64,000 bases of DNA from Nitzschia sp. DOCU1 (lineage: Eukaryota > Bacillariophyta > Bacillariophyceae > Bacillariales > Bacillariaceae): contig OX595986.1 of NCBI GenBank assembly GCA_951394045.1, forward strand, positions 806,001 through 870,000, written 5' to 3'. The notes under the pieces were generated by a model. It was not told where the DNA came from. It saw only the letters and a program-made list of their open reading frames with translations, and made no database searches. Numbering within the stretch: position 1 is the first letter of the stretch; each line of letters opens with the position of its first letter. Positions 50,416 to 61,093 of this stretch are shown here, piece by piece. The position numbers were made by a program, and so were the translations under genes.

Positions 50416-51626
50416 CTATGCGATTGGCTGAGTGGGCACAATGTTATCTGCCGATAGGTAGCTCACAGCAAGATCCATGTTTTGGCGGTTGCGGAGCGTA
50501 CGAATGTATGTAAAGGCCGACTTGTGGTCTTGCGTGGTAATGTCGGACGCCAGCAGTAGCACGCGGGTTCCGTTGATTCCAGCTTGGGCTTGGATCCGTG
50601 CCGCTTCCGCACGAGCCTTGGCCCGAATAAGACTTGCTTCCGCCTCGGCTGTTCTTAGCACCTTTTGACGCTCCAAGTTGATGGAATTGACATCCACTGC
50701 AGTCAACTCGCGCTCCAACTGCGCCTGTTGCAAAAACTCTTCCTTGTCATTCCGCTCATTCTGCACACGACTCTGTAACTGTTTGGTAGCCACCGACTCA
50801 GGAATACGGATGCGTCCAAGATGAAATTGATCCAATTCGCAATGCAAACTCGGCTTGTCCTGCCACCGTTTCTGGACGGCAGATCTGAATCGCTCTTCTA
50901 CGGCTTTGCGGGCCTGAAAGTACTCGGTAAAAGTCACAAAAATGGCCTCGTTCTTAATGGCATCTCTGGCTCTCGAGAGGATAATGTTTTTGTAGTTGGA
51001 CGCCAATTCCTTATGGAGATCCCCAATTTCGTCTTGAATGAGAAAGTAGGTGAAATCCAAGTCCACCTGAAACTCCAATCCAATGGATTCGTTACCACCG
51101 CCAGCGCTAAATACAGACAATTCTTCCATGGCTTCATAATGAGCATCTGGTGTATAGGAGAAAAAGGAAACTCAGTTAGCCATTGGCATCACAGATGTTC
51201 GACAAACCAGAAGAGTTGGGTGCATACCGGCTTGATACTTGATAAAATGATGGTCCACCCCCAGCAAATATCGCCCTCTACATAGATACATTGAATAGAA
51301 AGGGGTGGTCGCAGTAGATTATTCAGTGAGAACCAAAAAGCAAATTGTTGCCCCTCCATTCCGATTTCACAAGAATCTTTTGACGTACCGTGCATAGACT
51401 TGTTCTGTGTCAACGGATCCAGTCGTTTTGCGTTGGTCCAAGCCGTACTCATAGTACTCCACTGACAATGGTAGCATGGTGAGGGGATGGATGGATCGCG
51501 TGTAGGTCCACTTGAAGATCGATGCAATGACGTACCATAGGAAAGACTGACGGGGATCAAAATTATCATCATGAGCACGGCAGTGATGCCAAGACAGCCC
51601 AAACAGAGCACGCGTTGATCAGGCAT
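50416..51626 (-). CDS. SPFH/band-7 (prohibitin-like) membrane protein 1
   Basis: Four exons: 51536-51626, 51389-51461, 51228-51277, 50416-51146. Introns are 74, 111 and 81 bp, all GT-AG, giving 314 residues. Spliced reading: an N-terminal anchor (C-L-G-I-T-A-V-L-M-M-I-I-L-I-P-V-S-L), then the SPFH core (Y-L-L-G-V-D-H-H-F-I-K-Y, L-E-F-Q-V-D-L-D-F-T-Y-F, Y-K-N-I-I-L-S-R-A-R-D-A-I). A long Ala/Glu/Arg helix follows (R-T-A-E-A-E-A-S-L-I-R-A-K-A-R-A-E-A-A-R), typical of flotillin/stomatin oligomerisation. The last 25 residues are polar. The start at 51626 gives a short N-terminal tail. Divergent from a second SPFH gene of the same design; the two may form hetero-oligomers. Confidence 0.82.
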
Positions 51627-52177
51627 GTTAAGATGTAGCTCTAGAGGAGAGTAAGCTCTTTTGTGTGTTGCCGATTTTATGACCGATCTCCAATGATAAC
51701 GCAAGCTGTTGCGAACTACAATCTTTCGGAAGTTGGTTGGACTCAAGGAGATCTTTATGAAAGTAGTGGCACCTTTCAGAGGTGATGTCCCCGCAGCCAT
51801 CCACCTGCACGGGAATCGGAATTCTTTCCTTCCTTGCATGGAAACCCACGTACTTTCGAACAAGTCTGCGACTAAAGACGTGATGTCAGGACCTCATTTT
51901 TGTTAGCTGGTGCGTTATACTATCTTCGGGTACTTATATCTAATATCAGAGGTCGCATTTCTAATTACATGGGTTCAAACTCATAAGTAGCTCGTGGATC
52001 CCGCCATTTCGCTGGCTGATGGGCTGACAGGTTTTTAGATCTTTGCCACTACTTTCGTCCACCATTGACAAACGTCGCTATTGGAACATCTCCTGCAGGA
52101 TAACTATAAAGAAGCCTCATAAGATTGTAAGAGAGCAAAAGAGATTCCGCAGAAGAAATTCAAAGACCTCGTTGACA
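51627..52177. promoter_or_regulatory. Shared divergent promoter of the two SPFH genes
   Basis: 551 bp between start codons of two related genes on opposite strands. Position suggests co-regulation. Contains TGACGTCA-like ACGTGATGTCAGG near 51877. Confidence 0.5.
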
Positions 52178-53314
52178 ATGACAAACATCATTCCGTATGT
52201 AACGACGACGTCCGACAAGAACGTCGTAGAGGTCGAGGAAGGATCGACCGGTTCCAAGGACAAGGATACCGCTAGGGCCAACAGTCGGCAAGCTGAGGGC
52301 TCGTCACAGCGCCGTGGTTTCTTTGAAGAGCTCAACTTGACGTGGCACGAATGGTACTATCGCGAACGCACTGCCGAAGAACTCAAGAACCGAAAGATAT
52401 GCCTTGCCATTTTCTTTCTCGTTGTGTTTTGCGTTTCACTGGGTGTGCTCATTGCATCGATGCGAAAGGTGCAGGAAACATCATTCGGCGTACAATACAA
52501 TGTTCACAAGAAACAACTGGACGATGCTGCCAAATCGGGAGGATTGTTCTTGGGTCCTCCTGGATACAAGTTCATCAAGTTTCCCAGTACGTTCATCACA
52601 GTGGATTTGAATGAACGAACTTGCGTCTCTCGTGACGGACTTTTAGTGGAGTTTTCTGTTACGTTTCAATACAAGATGACCGAGGAAAATGTTTTGCCAG
52701 CTATCATCAAGTATCGCAATTTTGAAAAGTGGGCCGACGTTGTAGAGGCGGCTGGCCTGTCGGCGGTCCACCACTCTTGTGGCAACTATATAATTTCAGA
52801 CTTCCAAAATAAGCGTGGCGAGATCCAGGCCAATATGGAGGAGAACTTGCGCATTAAGCTCGAAGGTAACCCAGAAGATCCCCGGCAAGAGGGCGTCTTT
52901 GCCATGGTAGTCTCGCTGCAGCTACAAAATGTTGAGTTGCCCGCCGAATACAACGCCGCTGTCCAAGAAAAGCAGTCGGCCGAGGAGGATATTACTTTGG
53001 CTCAGAACGAGCGAAAGCAAGAGGTTACAAAGGCTGAGACAGAGCTTCTGAAAGCCGTGGAAGAAGCTCGTAAGATTTTGGACACGGCGAACAATGAAGC
53101 TGAAGTTCTTCTGACCGAAGCGCGCCTGAAGGCAGAAGAGACCACATTTGAATTCGAGAAGGAAGCCGAGACTATCTTGGATGTCAAGAATTCACTAAAC
53201 CTTACCACGGAGGGAGTATTGGCGTATCTCTATAACTCGTTGCTCTCAGAGGTAACCAACCTTAAGATCACAACAGGGGAACCTGCAAAGCTTTCCCGCA
53301 GGGATGAGCTCTAG
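52178..53314 (+). CDS. SPFH/band-7 membrane protein 2, C-terminal RDEL
   Basis: A 378-residue, intronless protein from ATG 52178; the upstream frame begins at TTG. A polar N-terminal tail of about 78 residues precedes a membrane anchor (I-C-L-A-I-F-F-L-V-V-F-C-V-S-L-G-V-L-I), then the SPFH domain (S-F-G-V-Q-Y-N-V, F-L-G-P-P-G-Y-K-F-I, L-V-E-F-S-V-T-F-Q-Y). A Glu/Ala/Lys coiled-coil follows (about 270-345). The protein ends S-R-R-D-E-L, a KDEL-type ER retrieval signal. A luminal C-terminus with one N-terminal anchor implies the type II topology of ER erlins. Likely an oligomeric ER-membrane scaffold; partner probably the divergent neighbour. Confidence 0.85.
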   Translation: MTNIIPYVTTTSDKNVVEVEEGSTGSKDKDTARANSRQAEGSSQRRGFFEELNLTWHEWYYRERTAEELKNRKICLAIFFLVVFCVSLGVLIASMRKVQETSFGVQYNVHKKQLDDAAKSGGLFLGPPGYKFIKFPSTFITVDLNERTCVSRDGLLVEFSVTFQYKMTEENVLPAIIKYRNFEKWADVVEAAGLSAVHHSCGNYIISDFQNKRGEIQANMEENLRIKLEGNPEDPRQEGVFAMVVSLQLQNVELPAEYNAAVQEKQSAEEDITLAQNERKQEVTKAETELLKAVEEARKILDTANNEAEVLLTEARLKAEETTFEFEKEAETILDVKNSLNLTTEGVLAYLYNSLLSEVTNLKITTGEPAKLSRRDEL

Positions 53315-53589
53315 CCCTGCGGTTCTAGCTTCATTCCAACATTACTAGCTAAGTCATTAAACTTTTGACTTTCTACTAAGAGTAATCTACGTGCTTAACT
53401 CTCACAATATGTAGTAAATCTATTTTCGCGCCCCAGCAAACTAGTCCTTAACCCTTTCATGCCGCTTTCCGGAGCACTATCCCCTATGCAGCTTGGTCCA
53501 CGATTCTGCCAGGAGTCTGACGATTAAGTTCGACACCAACAGCCTCGACACTTCGAAATTCAAGAAAAAGGGCAAGGAAACATGTTGCT

Positions 53590-53976
53590 TTATTCTTCTT
53601 CACTTTCTTCCTCCAGAATATCTTCACCCATACTCGCGAAGCTGCTGTCATCGTCATCCTCCGATTCCGGATGGGTCGTTGTAATTCCCGCCTCTTTTGG
53701 TGCCGGATGAGAGGAGTTGAGTGATACAAAGGTATCATTATTTTTTCTTCGCGCTTGTTGTTTGGCAAATGCCACTCTCCCGCTGATAGCAACTTTGAAT
53801 GCAGACGGGAGGTTCGGATCTAACGTTGCTTCTTCCATTTTCTTCTTCAAGGCCTGCTTTACATCCAGACTGCTCTTGGCTTTTGGCGCGGGCGCATTAC
53901 CTTGCATCGACTGTCTCAATTTCCATGCTGGTACCGCACCAGCGGGCTTCGCGCCACTTGAACCATCTTCCGGCAT
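53590..53976 (-). CDS. Small unknown protein with acidic tail
   Basis: A 128-residue protein from ATG 53976. The N-terminus contains P-A-W-K-L-R-Q-S-M-Q-G, a middle basic helix contains V-K-Q-A-L-K-K-K-M-E-E-A-T-L-D-P-N-L-P-S-A-F-K and R-V-A-F-A-K-Q-Q-A-R-R-K. The end is strongly acidic (E-S-E-D-D-D-D-S-S-F, E-E-E-S-E-E-E). No signal or membrane segment. The charge layout would suit a nuclear or ribosome-associated factor; family not recognised. Confidence 0.6.
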   Translation of the reverse strand: MPEDGSSGAKPAGAVPAWKLRQSMQGNAPAPKAKSSLDVKQALKKKMEEATLDPNLPSAFKVAISGRVAFAKQQARRKNNDTFVSLNSSHPAPKEAGITTTHPESEDDDDSSFASMGEDILEEESEEE

Positions 53977-54831
53977 GGTGTAATTTTATCTCAGTGTAAT
54001 GTAATAGCAAGGGACTCTTTCCGTTCGTCTGATCAACTACAGCACGTGAACACACTTTCCCACCGCAAGTCAGCCGGAGCAATCAACAAGGGATCAGTCA
54101 ATCCAGCACCAGTAATAGCACGCCTCAAGTATCGGAGGAAGAGGAGGCGAAATGCAATGATAGTCTTCCTGTTAACCAGGAAGGTTGACTTCGACGCGCT
54201 GGCTCTCTTACCTTGCTGGCATCGTGCCTTTTTTCCCATCGCTGCCGAGCACCGCACCACTGCCCAGCGGCCATTATCACTCCGTTCGCGGTTCTCTGCC
54301 GCCTATCATCATCGCGTGGTGTCGGTATGCGGTCATTATGGGGTTATGATGAGGAACTTTTTTGGATCGCTCCCTCCGACACAAAGGGCACATTTCACAA
54401 GGGAGACAGGCTCGTTAGCTTATGTCCCAAATCGATTTCTTCGACCAAATCGATTCATTCGACCGAACTTTTGATGGGCGGAGAAGAGGACGGTGAATCG
54501 CCCGGCGCGAGCAGGGAATGCCGATATCCATGTGGATAACGTGGGAATCAGCACAAAATTGACTTGCGTTCGCGAGCACGCACGTCAATGCGTTTTACAA
54601 TCCCGTAGAAAACGAACGACCGTTTACTTGGCAAGCGTCTAGACGGCGCGCACGCCTGGCCTTCAAATTTTGTGGGGAAGAGGGCGCACCACAGCGTTTG
54701 GTGTGACAAAAATTTTGCCGTACTTTGATGGAGAGTCGTTTGGCAATGGCCAAACCCCAGCCGCTGCAAGCCATCAAAGTAAAATATTTGCATTGTCTCT
54801 CTTTGTGTGACTTGCGAAAGAAATAGAAACC
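53977..54831. promoter_or_regulatory. Divergent upstream region of the small acidic protein and TPR-DnaJ genes
   Basis: 855 bp with no supported gene; a rightward ORF at 54046-54474 has no features. Contains the short tandem TTCGACCAAATCGATTCATTCGACCGAAC at about 54437-54466. Confidence 0.4.
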
Positions 54832-57800
54832 ATGGGGAGCTCTTCCAAGTCTCCACGAAGTTCTAGGGGGAATGATGGTGTCGAGTCGGAAATAGCCGCA
54901 ATGTTGCAGTCAATCCGGTTGGAAGAACAGATCACTACCGACAAGGTCAATCACCTCGCTTCGCTGATTAACCAGAAACTTGGACTATCGAATTTGTTTG
55001 ACGGTGGTGAGGCTTACATGGGCATGGCGGAGTCGATGATACAAGCAAGGATGCGGGATTTGTCGCTGAAGAAAACCAAGGGGTCGGGCCCTTCTTCTCC
55101 AGTAAAACATTCGGAAGACCTGCCCGGATTGGAAGATCGCACTTGGTCTCAGGAAAGCTCAAGCCCTGAGCCACTTTCGCCGAAAGTAACGACACGGAAA
55201 GCTTCGGGACCGAATCCTCGATCGCCGTTGCCGGATCCGATAGCGGAAAACCGTGGGAGATCACCGGCTAGATCACTCAATGCCGAGATTCCTCCGAGAC
55301 CAAACCGTAGTCGTACACCAGTTGGCCGTGATAAGGGGACCACTAGAGGTCGGTCACCAGGCGCGGCTAGCCACGATTTTCTGGGTCGATCTCGATCTCC
55401 AATCCCTTCGAGTCGCTCCAGATCTCCTTTCCGGATGAAGCGGTCCGCTTCTCCAGCCGGTCGTTCTATCCCCAATCCTGCATCGCCAGCTGTTTTCTTC
55501 GATGCTAGAATGAACGAGACGAGCTTCATGGGCGGGACTCCCACCCCACAAAAGCCTCCAAGGCCTTCAGAAACTCCTCAGTCTACTGGAAAAAGACCCC
55601 CACTTGCTTCCGTCAATCTGCATTCTAATGCCTTTGCCAATAGCCCATCTCATGCGAGTGCAACGATGCCCTCGTCGACCACACCTTTGGCTGAAGACGC
55701 AGATACTGCAATGGCAACAGAAGCCTTGAAACACCTCAGGGTGGATGATATTCAGTTCAATATTGGAGTCGGTTCACCCAAAGTATCCTCCCCCTTCCGG
55801 CGCTCAACGACGAAAAAGTCTCCGCGGTCGCCAGCAAGACATGGAGCAAGTCCGAGCGATGTGAGTAGTGCTACCGGGTCGTTTGTTGGATCTCCTTTCA
55901 CTAGCACTCCTTCAACGAGAGGCTATCCTACTCCAGGCCCCCAGCAGCAAACATCCACCAGGGGTAGAACCACAGTCCGTGAAGATACAACCCCTTCGGC
56001 GGAAGGGGGTCAAAAGGCCCCGCGTACTCGGTCTCGGTCTCCATTTGCAATCTTTTCCCGCTGGCGAAGCCCCAAGGAAGGAGAGACTCCAACTGAAGTT
56101 CCTGTGTCTATCAATTTGAATACAAACGCTCCCTTTGCCTCTCCCATTCCGCCCTTTGTTGCCCCAGCCTCTTTCGTTGTCGGGAGCGCAGGCGTCGGTG
56201 ATGTCCCGATGGCGGGACGTCGCCAAACAGCACCACCGAGTATGGCATTCGCTGCTGCCGCAGCAGCATCGTCCGGAAATACTCCACAGACGCCCTATGA
56301 GTTTAATGCTTCCCCAGTGACTGGAATGGATACAGCCGACACGGCGTTGAACAAGAAGGGTCGCACAACGGCCACTCCTTTTATTTTTGGGGATCAGACA
56401 ATGCCTCAATTCAGTGTTAATCTTACTCCAACGAGCGATAAGAAGGCAAAGCCAGTGGGCAGATCCAAACGATCTGGGTTTGGATTTCGACGTGGAATTG
56501 GCAGTCGGAAAGTCCCTGGTTCCGATTATCATCCCATCCAAACCAGCAATTCGGGGTCCCCGCCTACTGGCGCCACGACTGGCAGCAACTCTACGCCAAA
56601 TAGCATGGCCTCGTCAATGGAAATCGACGGAAACACACCACCTCCTCCCACTTCTCAGGCACAGCAGCCGGCACCTGTTGAAGTTAACATCGACATCCAG
56701 TTCAACATGGGGGTTGGTGATCAAAAGTCACCGAACGGCAAGCTTCGAGGGAAACGAAGAGAACGAAATCAACGATTCGGTAAGGCACAGCAGCCGCGAA
56801 GTCAGTCTGTATCATTTGCTGAAAGTCACGGAACGGGTTTGAACCAGGTCCCGTCGAACGATATGCCGAACGCTGGTGGAGTTCACAGTACCCAAGTGCG
56901 ACATGACGGAAGATCTCATAGTCTTCATGAAACTTCTGGTGAATCTCGGGGTGTCCGGGTATCCATGAAGGGCGCTGCTGTCATGGCGCTACGTGAAGAG
57001 GGGAAATCTCATTACATTTCAAAGGACTACCGTTCGTCTATCTTGACCTACACATCGGCGATCAAGCTTTACTTCTCAGACTGTATGGACGAGCCATTGA
57101 ATGACTTGCTTACTGTCCTTCTTTCCAACCGTGCTGCTGGTCTGCTTATGATTGGAGCTTGCCAAGCAGCTGCGGACGATTGCGAGAAGGCGCTGAAGTT
57201 CGTTCCTGATCCATCCCTGGCTACGCAGTCATCTGAGGGCGGACCATTGTTACGTCCCAAGTTGTTCAATCGCATGGGTCGAGCGTTGATCAAGCTTGGT
57301 AAAGTTGATTCGGCCGAACAGTCTTTCTACAAAGCAATTGAGAGCGCCAACGTAGCTTTAACTATCTTGACTGGGGTCGACGATGGAAGCGTACAAGTCG
57401 AAGTGACACGAAAAGGCCTTGAGCAGGTCATTCAGGAAGCTACATTGGGCCAGACCGAAGCATCCTCTCTTCGTGAGACGATGCACAAGCTAGTTGTTTG
57501 TACGCAAGCAGCAGCACTGACTGCAAGTACAAGTCTTTGTCGAGAGAAGAGTTTGGAGGCACTTGGGCACGCGAATTCTGCATTACTCACAGCAACGGGC
57601 TGTGACAGCCTCCACGAACAGAAAGTGTCTCTTTTGGCCAGTCTCAAGAGGTGGCGTGAGGTGGGAAGTTATTGTGAACGCCTTGCCGCTTCTAATACCA
57701 AGTTTGATGGGTGCTTCACAGAAGATTTGTCTTCCAAGTATCCATTTCCCGGCGTTGCTCCAGTCAAGTACTTGGATCCAAACTTTTTCAGTGATGCACC

Positions 57801-58998
57801 CGAAGACGAACTACGAGGTGCTGAGTTGAAGCTCAACTCCAAATGCTGCGCTGAGGCCGTTCTTCGGATCCCAATCCCTCTTGTCGCGTACTATGTACGC
57901 TCGCTGCGTCTGGAAGAACGATATCCGGCTGCAGAAGCTTGCATTCGCTCGCTGGAGAACTATCTCCGTGAGCGACCTGCTGCATCTGACCAAGGAGGCC
58001 GCCTAAGAAACGCCTTTATCTGGCTACCAAGAGAAAAGGCACGGCTGACCTGCACTCGAAATGAACGAGAACTTGGCGACGAATTTTTCCGCAGCGGGAA
58101 GTTCTTTCAAGCTGCAGTCAAGTATAACGAGTGCCTTCGCATAGATTCGGATGGCGCTGATAATGGTTCCAGTGCCGGAGGACGCCTTCATGCCGTCCTG
58201 CACTGCAACCGAGCCGCTTGCCTGATGGCAGAGAAGGACTTCCAAGGAGCTCTCGCAGAATGCACAGCAGCCCTACGAATTCATCCACGATACATGAAGG
58301 CTTTGCTTCGACGCGCTCGCTGCTACAGTCGCTTGGAGCGACTGGAGGAGTCGGCTGCGGAGTTCCAGCGCTGGATCGATATGGTGAAGCAAGGCAAGAC
58401 AAACCCACAGAGCATGCCCATTTCAATGAGCCCATGCCTTTTTGACGGCCCCCATGAGATAAGCGACGAAGATCTTAAGCAAGTCAAGGGCGAACTTGAT
58501 GATGTTCTGAAAGCAAAAGCCAAGGCAGATGCTGCAGCTCGAGCCGACGCACATTATCGTGAACAACGCCAAAGATGGAATGAACGGTTCAGCTCGCAGG
58601 CCGGTGTGGACGCCAAAAGCCGACGCGATTACTTCTACAGTCAGGAAAACGCCGGATCTCGTCGTTGGGACTCGTTTACGGACCGGCGTCCCCAGCAGTC
58701 GACCAAAACTAGCAGTCACACCCCTCCCCCTCCACGCGAGGAAGTGAAGAAGAGCCCTCGCAGTATGGTTAATGAAAAGAATCACTACAAGGTGCTCGGC
58801 GTCGACGCCCAGGCTTCTGAGAGCGTCATCAAGAAGGCCTACCGCAAGCTTGCGTTGGTATACCACCCCGACAAGAACAAAAACAATGCGGAGGCGGAGG
58901 AAGTATTCCGGCGTGTGAAGGAAGCCTACGAAGTATTGTGCGATCCCCAAGCGAGAAGAAAGTACGACCAGGAAATACGCTGGAGAACGCGATTCTAA
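54832..58998 (+). CDS. Large TPR-DnaJ cochaperone (DNAJC7-like C-terminal half)
   Basis: A 1388-residue, intronless protein. Residues 1-700 are Ser/Pro/Arg-rich and disordered (many R-S-R-S-P motifs) and hold two copies of an unusual motif, I-Q-F-N-I-G-V-G and [11 protein letters not shown] helices begin near 715 ([15 protein letters not shown]) and resume at about 1075 ([18 protein letters not shown]). They include [10 protein letters not shown] and [10 protein letters not shown]. The C-terminal J domain (about 1315-1385) contains H-Y-K-V-L-G-V, A-Y-R-K-L-A-L, H-P-D-K-N and A-Y-E-V-L-C-D-P. The HPD tripeptide is intact, so it should stimulate Hsp70 ATPase; TPRs may bind Hsp70/Hsp90 tails. 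The long N-terminus is unlike animal DNAJC7. Confidence 0.9.
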   Translation: MGSSSKSPRSSRGNDGVESEIAAMLQSIRLEEQITTDKVNHLASLINQKLGLSNLFDGGEAYMGMAESMIQARMRDLSLKKTKGSGPSSPVKHSEDLPGLEDRTWSQESSSPEPLSPKVTTRKASGPNPRSPLPDPIAENRGRSPARSLNAEIPPRPNRSRTPVGRDKGTTRGRSPGAASHDFLGRSRSPIPSSRSRSPFRMKRSASPAGRSIPNPASPAVFFDARMNETSFMGGTPTPQKPPRPSETPQSTGKRPPLASVNLHSNAFANSPSHASATMPSSTTPLAEDADTAMATEALKHLRVDDIQFNIGVGSPKVSSPFRRSTTKKSPRSPARHGASPSDVSSATGSFVGSPFTSTPSTRGYPTPGPQQQTSTRGRTTVREDTTPSAEGGQKAPRTRSRSPFAIFSRWRSPKEGETPTEVPVSINLNTNAPFASPIPPFVAPASFVVGSAGVGDVPMAGRRQTAPPSMAFAAAAAASSGNTPQTPYEFNASPVTGMDTADTALNKKGRTTATPFIFGDQTMPQFSVNLTPTSDKKAKPVGRSKRSGFGFRRGIGSRKVPGSDYHPIQTSNSGSPPTGATTGSNSTPNSMASSMEIDGNTPPPPTSQAQQPAPVEVNIDIQFNMGVGDQKSPNGKLRGKRRERNQRFGKAQQPRSQSVSFAESHGTGLNQVPSNDMPNAGGVHSTQVRHDGRSHSLHETSGESRGVRVSMKGAAVMALREEGKSHYISKDYRSSILTYTSAIKLYFSDCMDEPLNDLLTVLLSNRAAGLLMIGACQAAADDCEKALKFVPDPSLATQSSEGGPLLRPKLFNRMGRALIKLGKVDSAEQSFYKAIESANVALTILTGVDDGSVQVEVTRKGLEQVIQEATLGQTEASSLRETMHKLVVCTQAAALTASTSLCREKSLEALGHANSALLTATGCDSLHEQKVSLLASLKRWREVGSYCERLAASNTKFDGCFTEDLSSKYPFPGVAPVKYLDPNFFSDAPEDELRGAELKLNSKCCAEAVLRIPIPLVAYYVRSLRLEERYPAAEACIRSLENYLRERPAASDQGGRLRNAFIWLPREKARLTCTRNERELGDEFFRSGKFFQAAVKYNECLRIDSDGADNGSSAGGRLHAVLHCNRAACLMAEKDFQGALAECTAALRIHPRYMKALLRRARCYSRLERLEESAAEFQRWIDMVKQGKTNPQSMPISMSPCLFDGPHEISDEDLKQVKGELDDVLKAKAKADAAARADAHYREQRQRWNERFSSQAGVDAKSRRDYFYSQENAGSRRWDSFTDRRPQQSTKTSSHTPPPPREEVKKSPRSMVNEKNHYKVLGVDAQASESVIKKAYRKLALVYHPDKNKNNAEAEEVFRRVKEAYEVLCDPQARRKYDQEIRWRTRF

Positions 58999-59208
58999 AG
59001 GGGCACATCGTATGCATAGCAGCTACATCAGGGGCACAAAAATAAAATAAATCAAACATAGTAGCAGTGTTCAGCACGGCAAATGAGTATTTTTGAGTTC
59101 AGCTGAAGTGAAAAACGAAAGTCCGGCAAGTTACTAGACGATATCTCATACACGACCTTCACAAGTTCTCCATTACACCACCGAAGTATTTCGGGTCTCA
59201 GAGTTAAC

Positions 59209-60621
59209 TTAGTTCTCCTCTTTCTCTGTCGATGTGGGCTGACTAGATCTTCTTCGCGACCTGCTTTCAGTACCATCGATCACCTTGAGGTTTCCGCCTG
59301 AATGTGTTCGGCTAGGTCTCCGTCGAGCTTTTGCGTCTGCTGTACTATCGCCACTAATCATTCCATCGCCCGACGAGGTACGACCAAGCCTTCGGCGTGA
59401 GGCCGATTTTGAGCGCTGTGGTGGCTCACGTCGCCACGTAAAGTGCAATTCTCCGCCGGTTGCTTCCGCTTCCTTCGCCTTTCCTCTAGAAGCAGCCGGG
59501 CCGGGACTTCGGCTACTCGCAGCTCTTCTTAAGCCTTCTGTTCGTGTGATGGGACCACCGCTGCGGTATCGACGGCCTCTCATCATTCCGATGGCTTCTC
59601 GCTTGTCTTGTTCATATTTCTTTTGCCTTTCCAAGATTTTTGTGACTTCACCCAGAACTGACTTGTCCACCCGGTCAGACTCAGCTATCTTCACCACTTC
59701 CACCACCGCTACTTCCTTCTTTCCATTTTCACGTGTCCATTGAAACGTAGTCTCCTCTTTTAGCTTTCTCGTCCTTCGAGACGGAGTCCGACTTCTTGGC
59801 TGATCCGCCCGGTCGCCCGTCGACCTTTGGACGCGCAAATGCACCGGTTTGCTCGAAGACGGCGACTGTACCACTAAGGACGTTCCAGCCTGAGGCGTGT
59901 TGGAGCCTTCTGGCAGCACATCCTTCTTATGGCTGGTTTCTTTGCTACTTTTACTGCGATGGTGATGTCCTTTCTTTGACGGCGGCGATGCTGGGTCACG
60001 GTGCCTGTGGCTCGACGATCGCGCTTTTTCATCCGACTCCTTTTCGTCCTTGGGCATTTTCTTCTCGTCTCTAACAATTGATTTCTCTACTTCCTGAGGC
60101 TCCATTTTGACTGGAAGCAACATGGCAATATTGGCTCCACCAGCCGGAGGGTTTCTCTGCCATCCCATGATAATCTCTTTTCGTTCTATGCGCCGTTGTT
60201 CGGCTTTTCGGCTTCGTTTCGGCCTGACATGGGGCATGGATTGCCTTGGATGCTCTGGTCGCTCCTCGTCAATGGATGGAGGGGGTGGAACCGTTACCTT
60301 TTGTTTAGTGTTACTTTTTGGATTTCGTTGCCAGCCCATGACCATTTCATTTTTTCGTCTTCGTCTCGTGCTAGTACTGGATTTCTTCTGAATACTATCT
60401 GTTGCTGTCGAAGTGACATCTGGATTGACAATCTGACCGTCGAGTCCAATAGCGATCGCAGCAGTAGTGGGCGATACGCCTGAATTCAAGACCACTTTTC
60501 CATGGTGGTCGGAATTTGGCGCACCAGCAGCAGCTGGAGAAATAAAATCCAACGAAGCAGTGGATGTTCTGCTGCTCTCATCCAATTGTCCATACTGAAC
60601 TTTGGAACGAGGTAGCTTCAT
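59209..60621 (-). CDS. Disordered basic protein with repeated Trp-Arg motifs
   Basis: A 470-residue protein from ATG 60621 (M-K-L-P-R-S-K-V-Q-Y-G-Q-L). The frame stays open to 61119, but that part has no ordered character and would overlap the PDX2 start. Sequence is Ser/Arg/Lys-rich throughout, without a known domain. Four short motifs stand out: E-M-V-M-G-W-Q-R-N-P, E-I-I-M-G-W-Q-R-N-P, T-F-Q-W-T-R-E-N and H-F-T-W-R-R-E-P. All share an aromatic/Met-x-W-x-R core. A Lys/Glu helix lies at about 340-375 (V-T-K-I-L-E-R-Q-K-K-Y-E-Q-D-K-R-E). Possibly a scaffold that binds one partner several times; function unknown. Confidence 0.62.
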   Translation of the reverse strand: MKLPRSKVQYGQLDESSRTSTASLDFISPAAAGAPNSDHHGKVVLNSGVSPTTAAIAIGLDGQIVNPDVTSTATDSIQKKSSTSTRRRRKNEMVMGWQRNPKSNTKQKVTVPPPPSIDEERPEHPRQSMPHVRPKRSRKAEQRRIERKEIIMGWQRNPPAGGANIAMLLPVKMEPQEVEKSIVRDEKKMPKDEKESDEKARSSSHRHRDPASPPSKKGHHHRSKSSKETSHKKDVLPEGSNTPQAGTSLVVQSPSSSKPVHLRVQRSTGDRADQPRSRTPSRRTRKLKEETTFQWTRENGKKEVAVVEVVKIAESDRVDKSVLGEVTKILERQKKYEQDKREAIGMMRGRRYRSGGPITRTEGLRRAASSRSPGPAASRGKAKEAEATGGELHFTWRREPPQRSKSASRRRLGRTSSGDGMISGDSTADAKARRRPSRTHSGGNLKVIDGTESRSRRRSSQPTSTEKEEN

Positions 60622-61093
60622 GGCTTTTGCTGCTGCCCGAAACTTGAGGTAGTTGTAACCAAGCAGAGAGCAAAGATGCAAAAGCCTGAGTAGTAGTGTT
60701 GGGCATGAGAAGGTTTGTGAAGTCTGCACGTCTTTTGTTTGGAGGTGGCCGAATTTGTGGTCTTTTGGCGTGTCCGCAAAGAGAAAACAAAAAGAAGGCA
60801 CACCCAATCGACCAAGACCTCCCTCCACCACCACCTGTCCGCCGCTCGTCGAAGGTGACGTCAACGTTTCAACGATGAGAAGGTACCACAGAGACTGTCC
60901 GTCGTAAGTGGATGTTGGAACCGCACGATTCAACACTTCGCCGCCCATCCACACAACATCGTGCCAACGTCGTCTTCTTCCTCGCCTCCTCATTGTCTCA
61001 TATCGTTTCAACTTCTGCCTTAGTGAGGAGAAGGAAGGCGTTGTTTCTTGCCAAAAGTCATCGTAGCAGCCTCTCATCACAGCTATTTCTGCC
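60622..61093. promoter_or_regulatory. Divergent promoter between disordered-protein and PDX2 genes
   Basis: 472 bp, with GGTGACGTCAACG near 60855 containing a consensus CRE (TGACGTCA), a bZIP site. Leftward ORF continuation through it is not considered coding. Confidence 0.5.
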
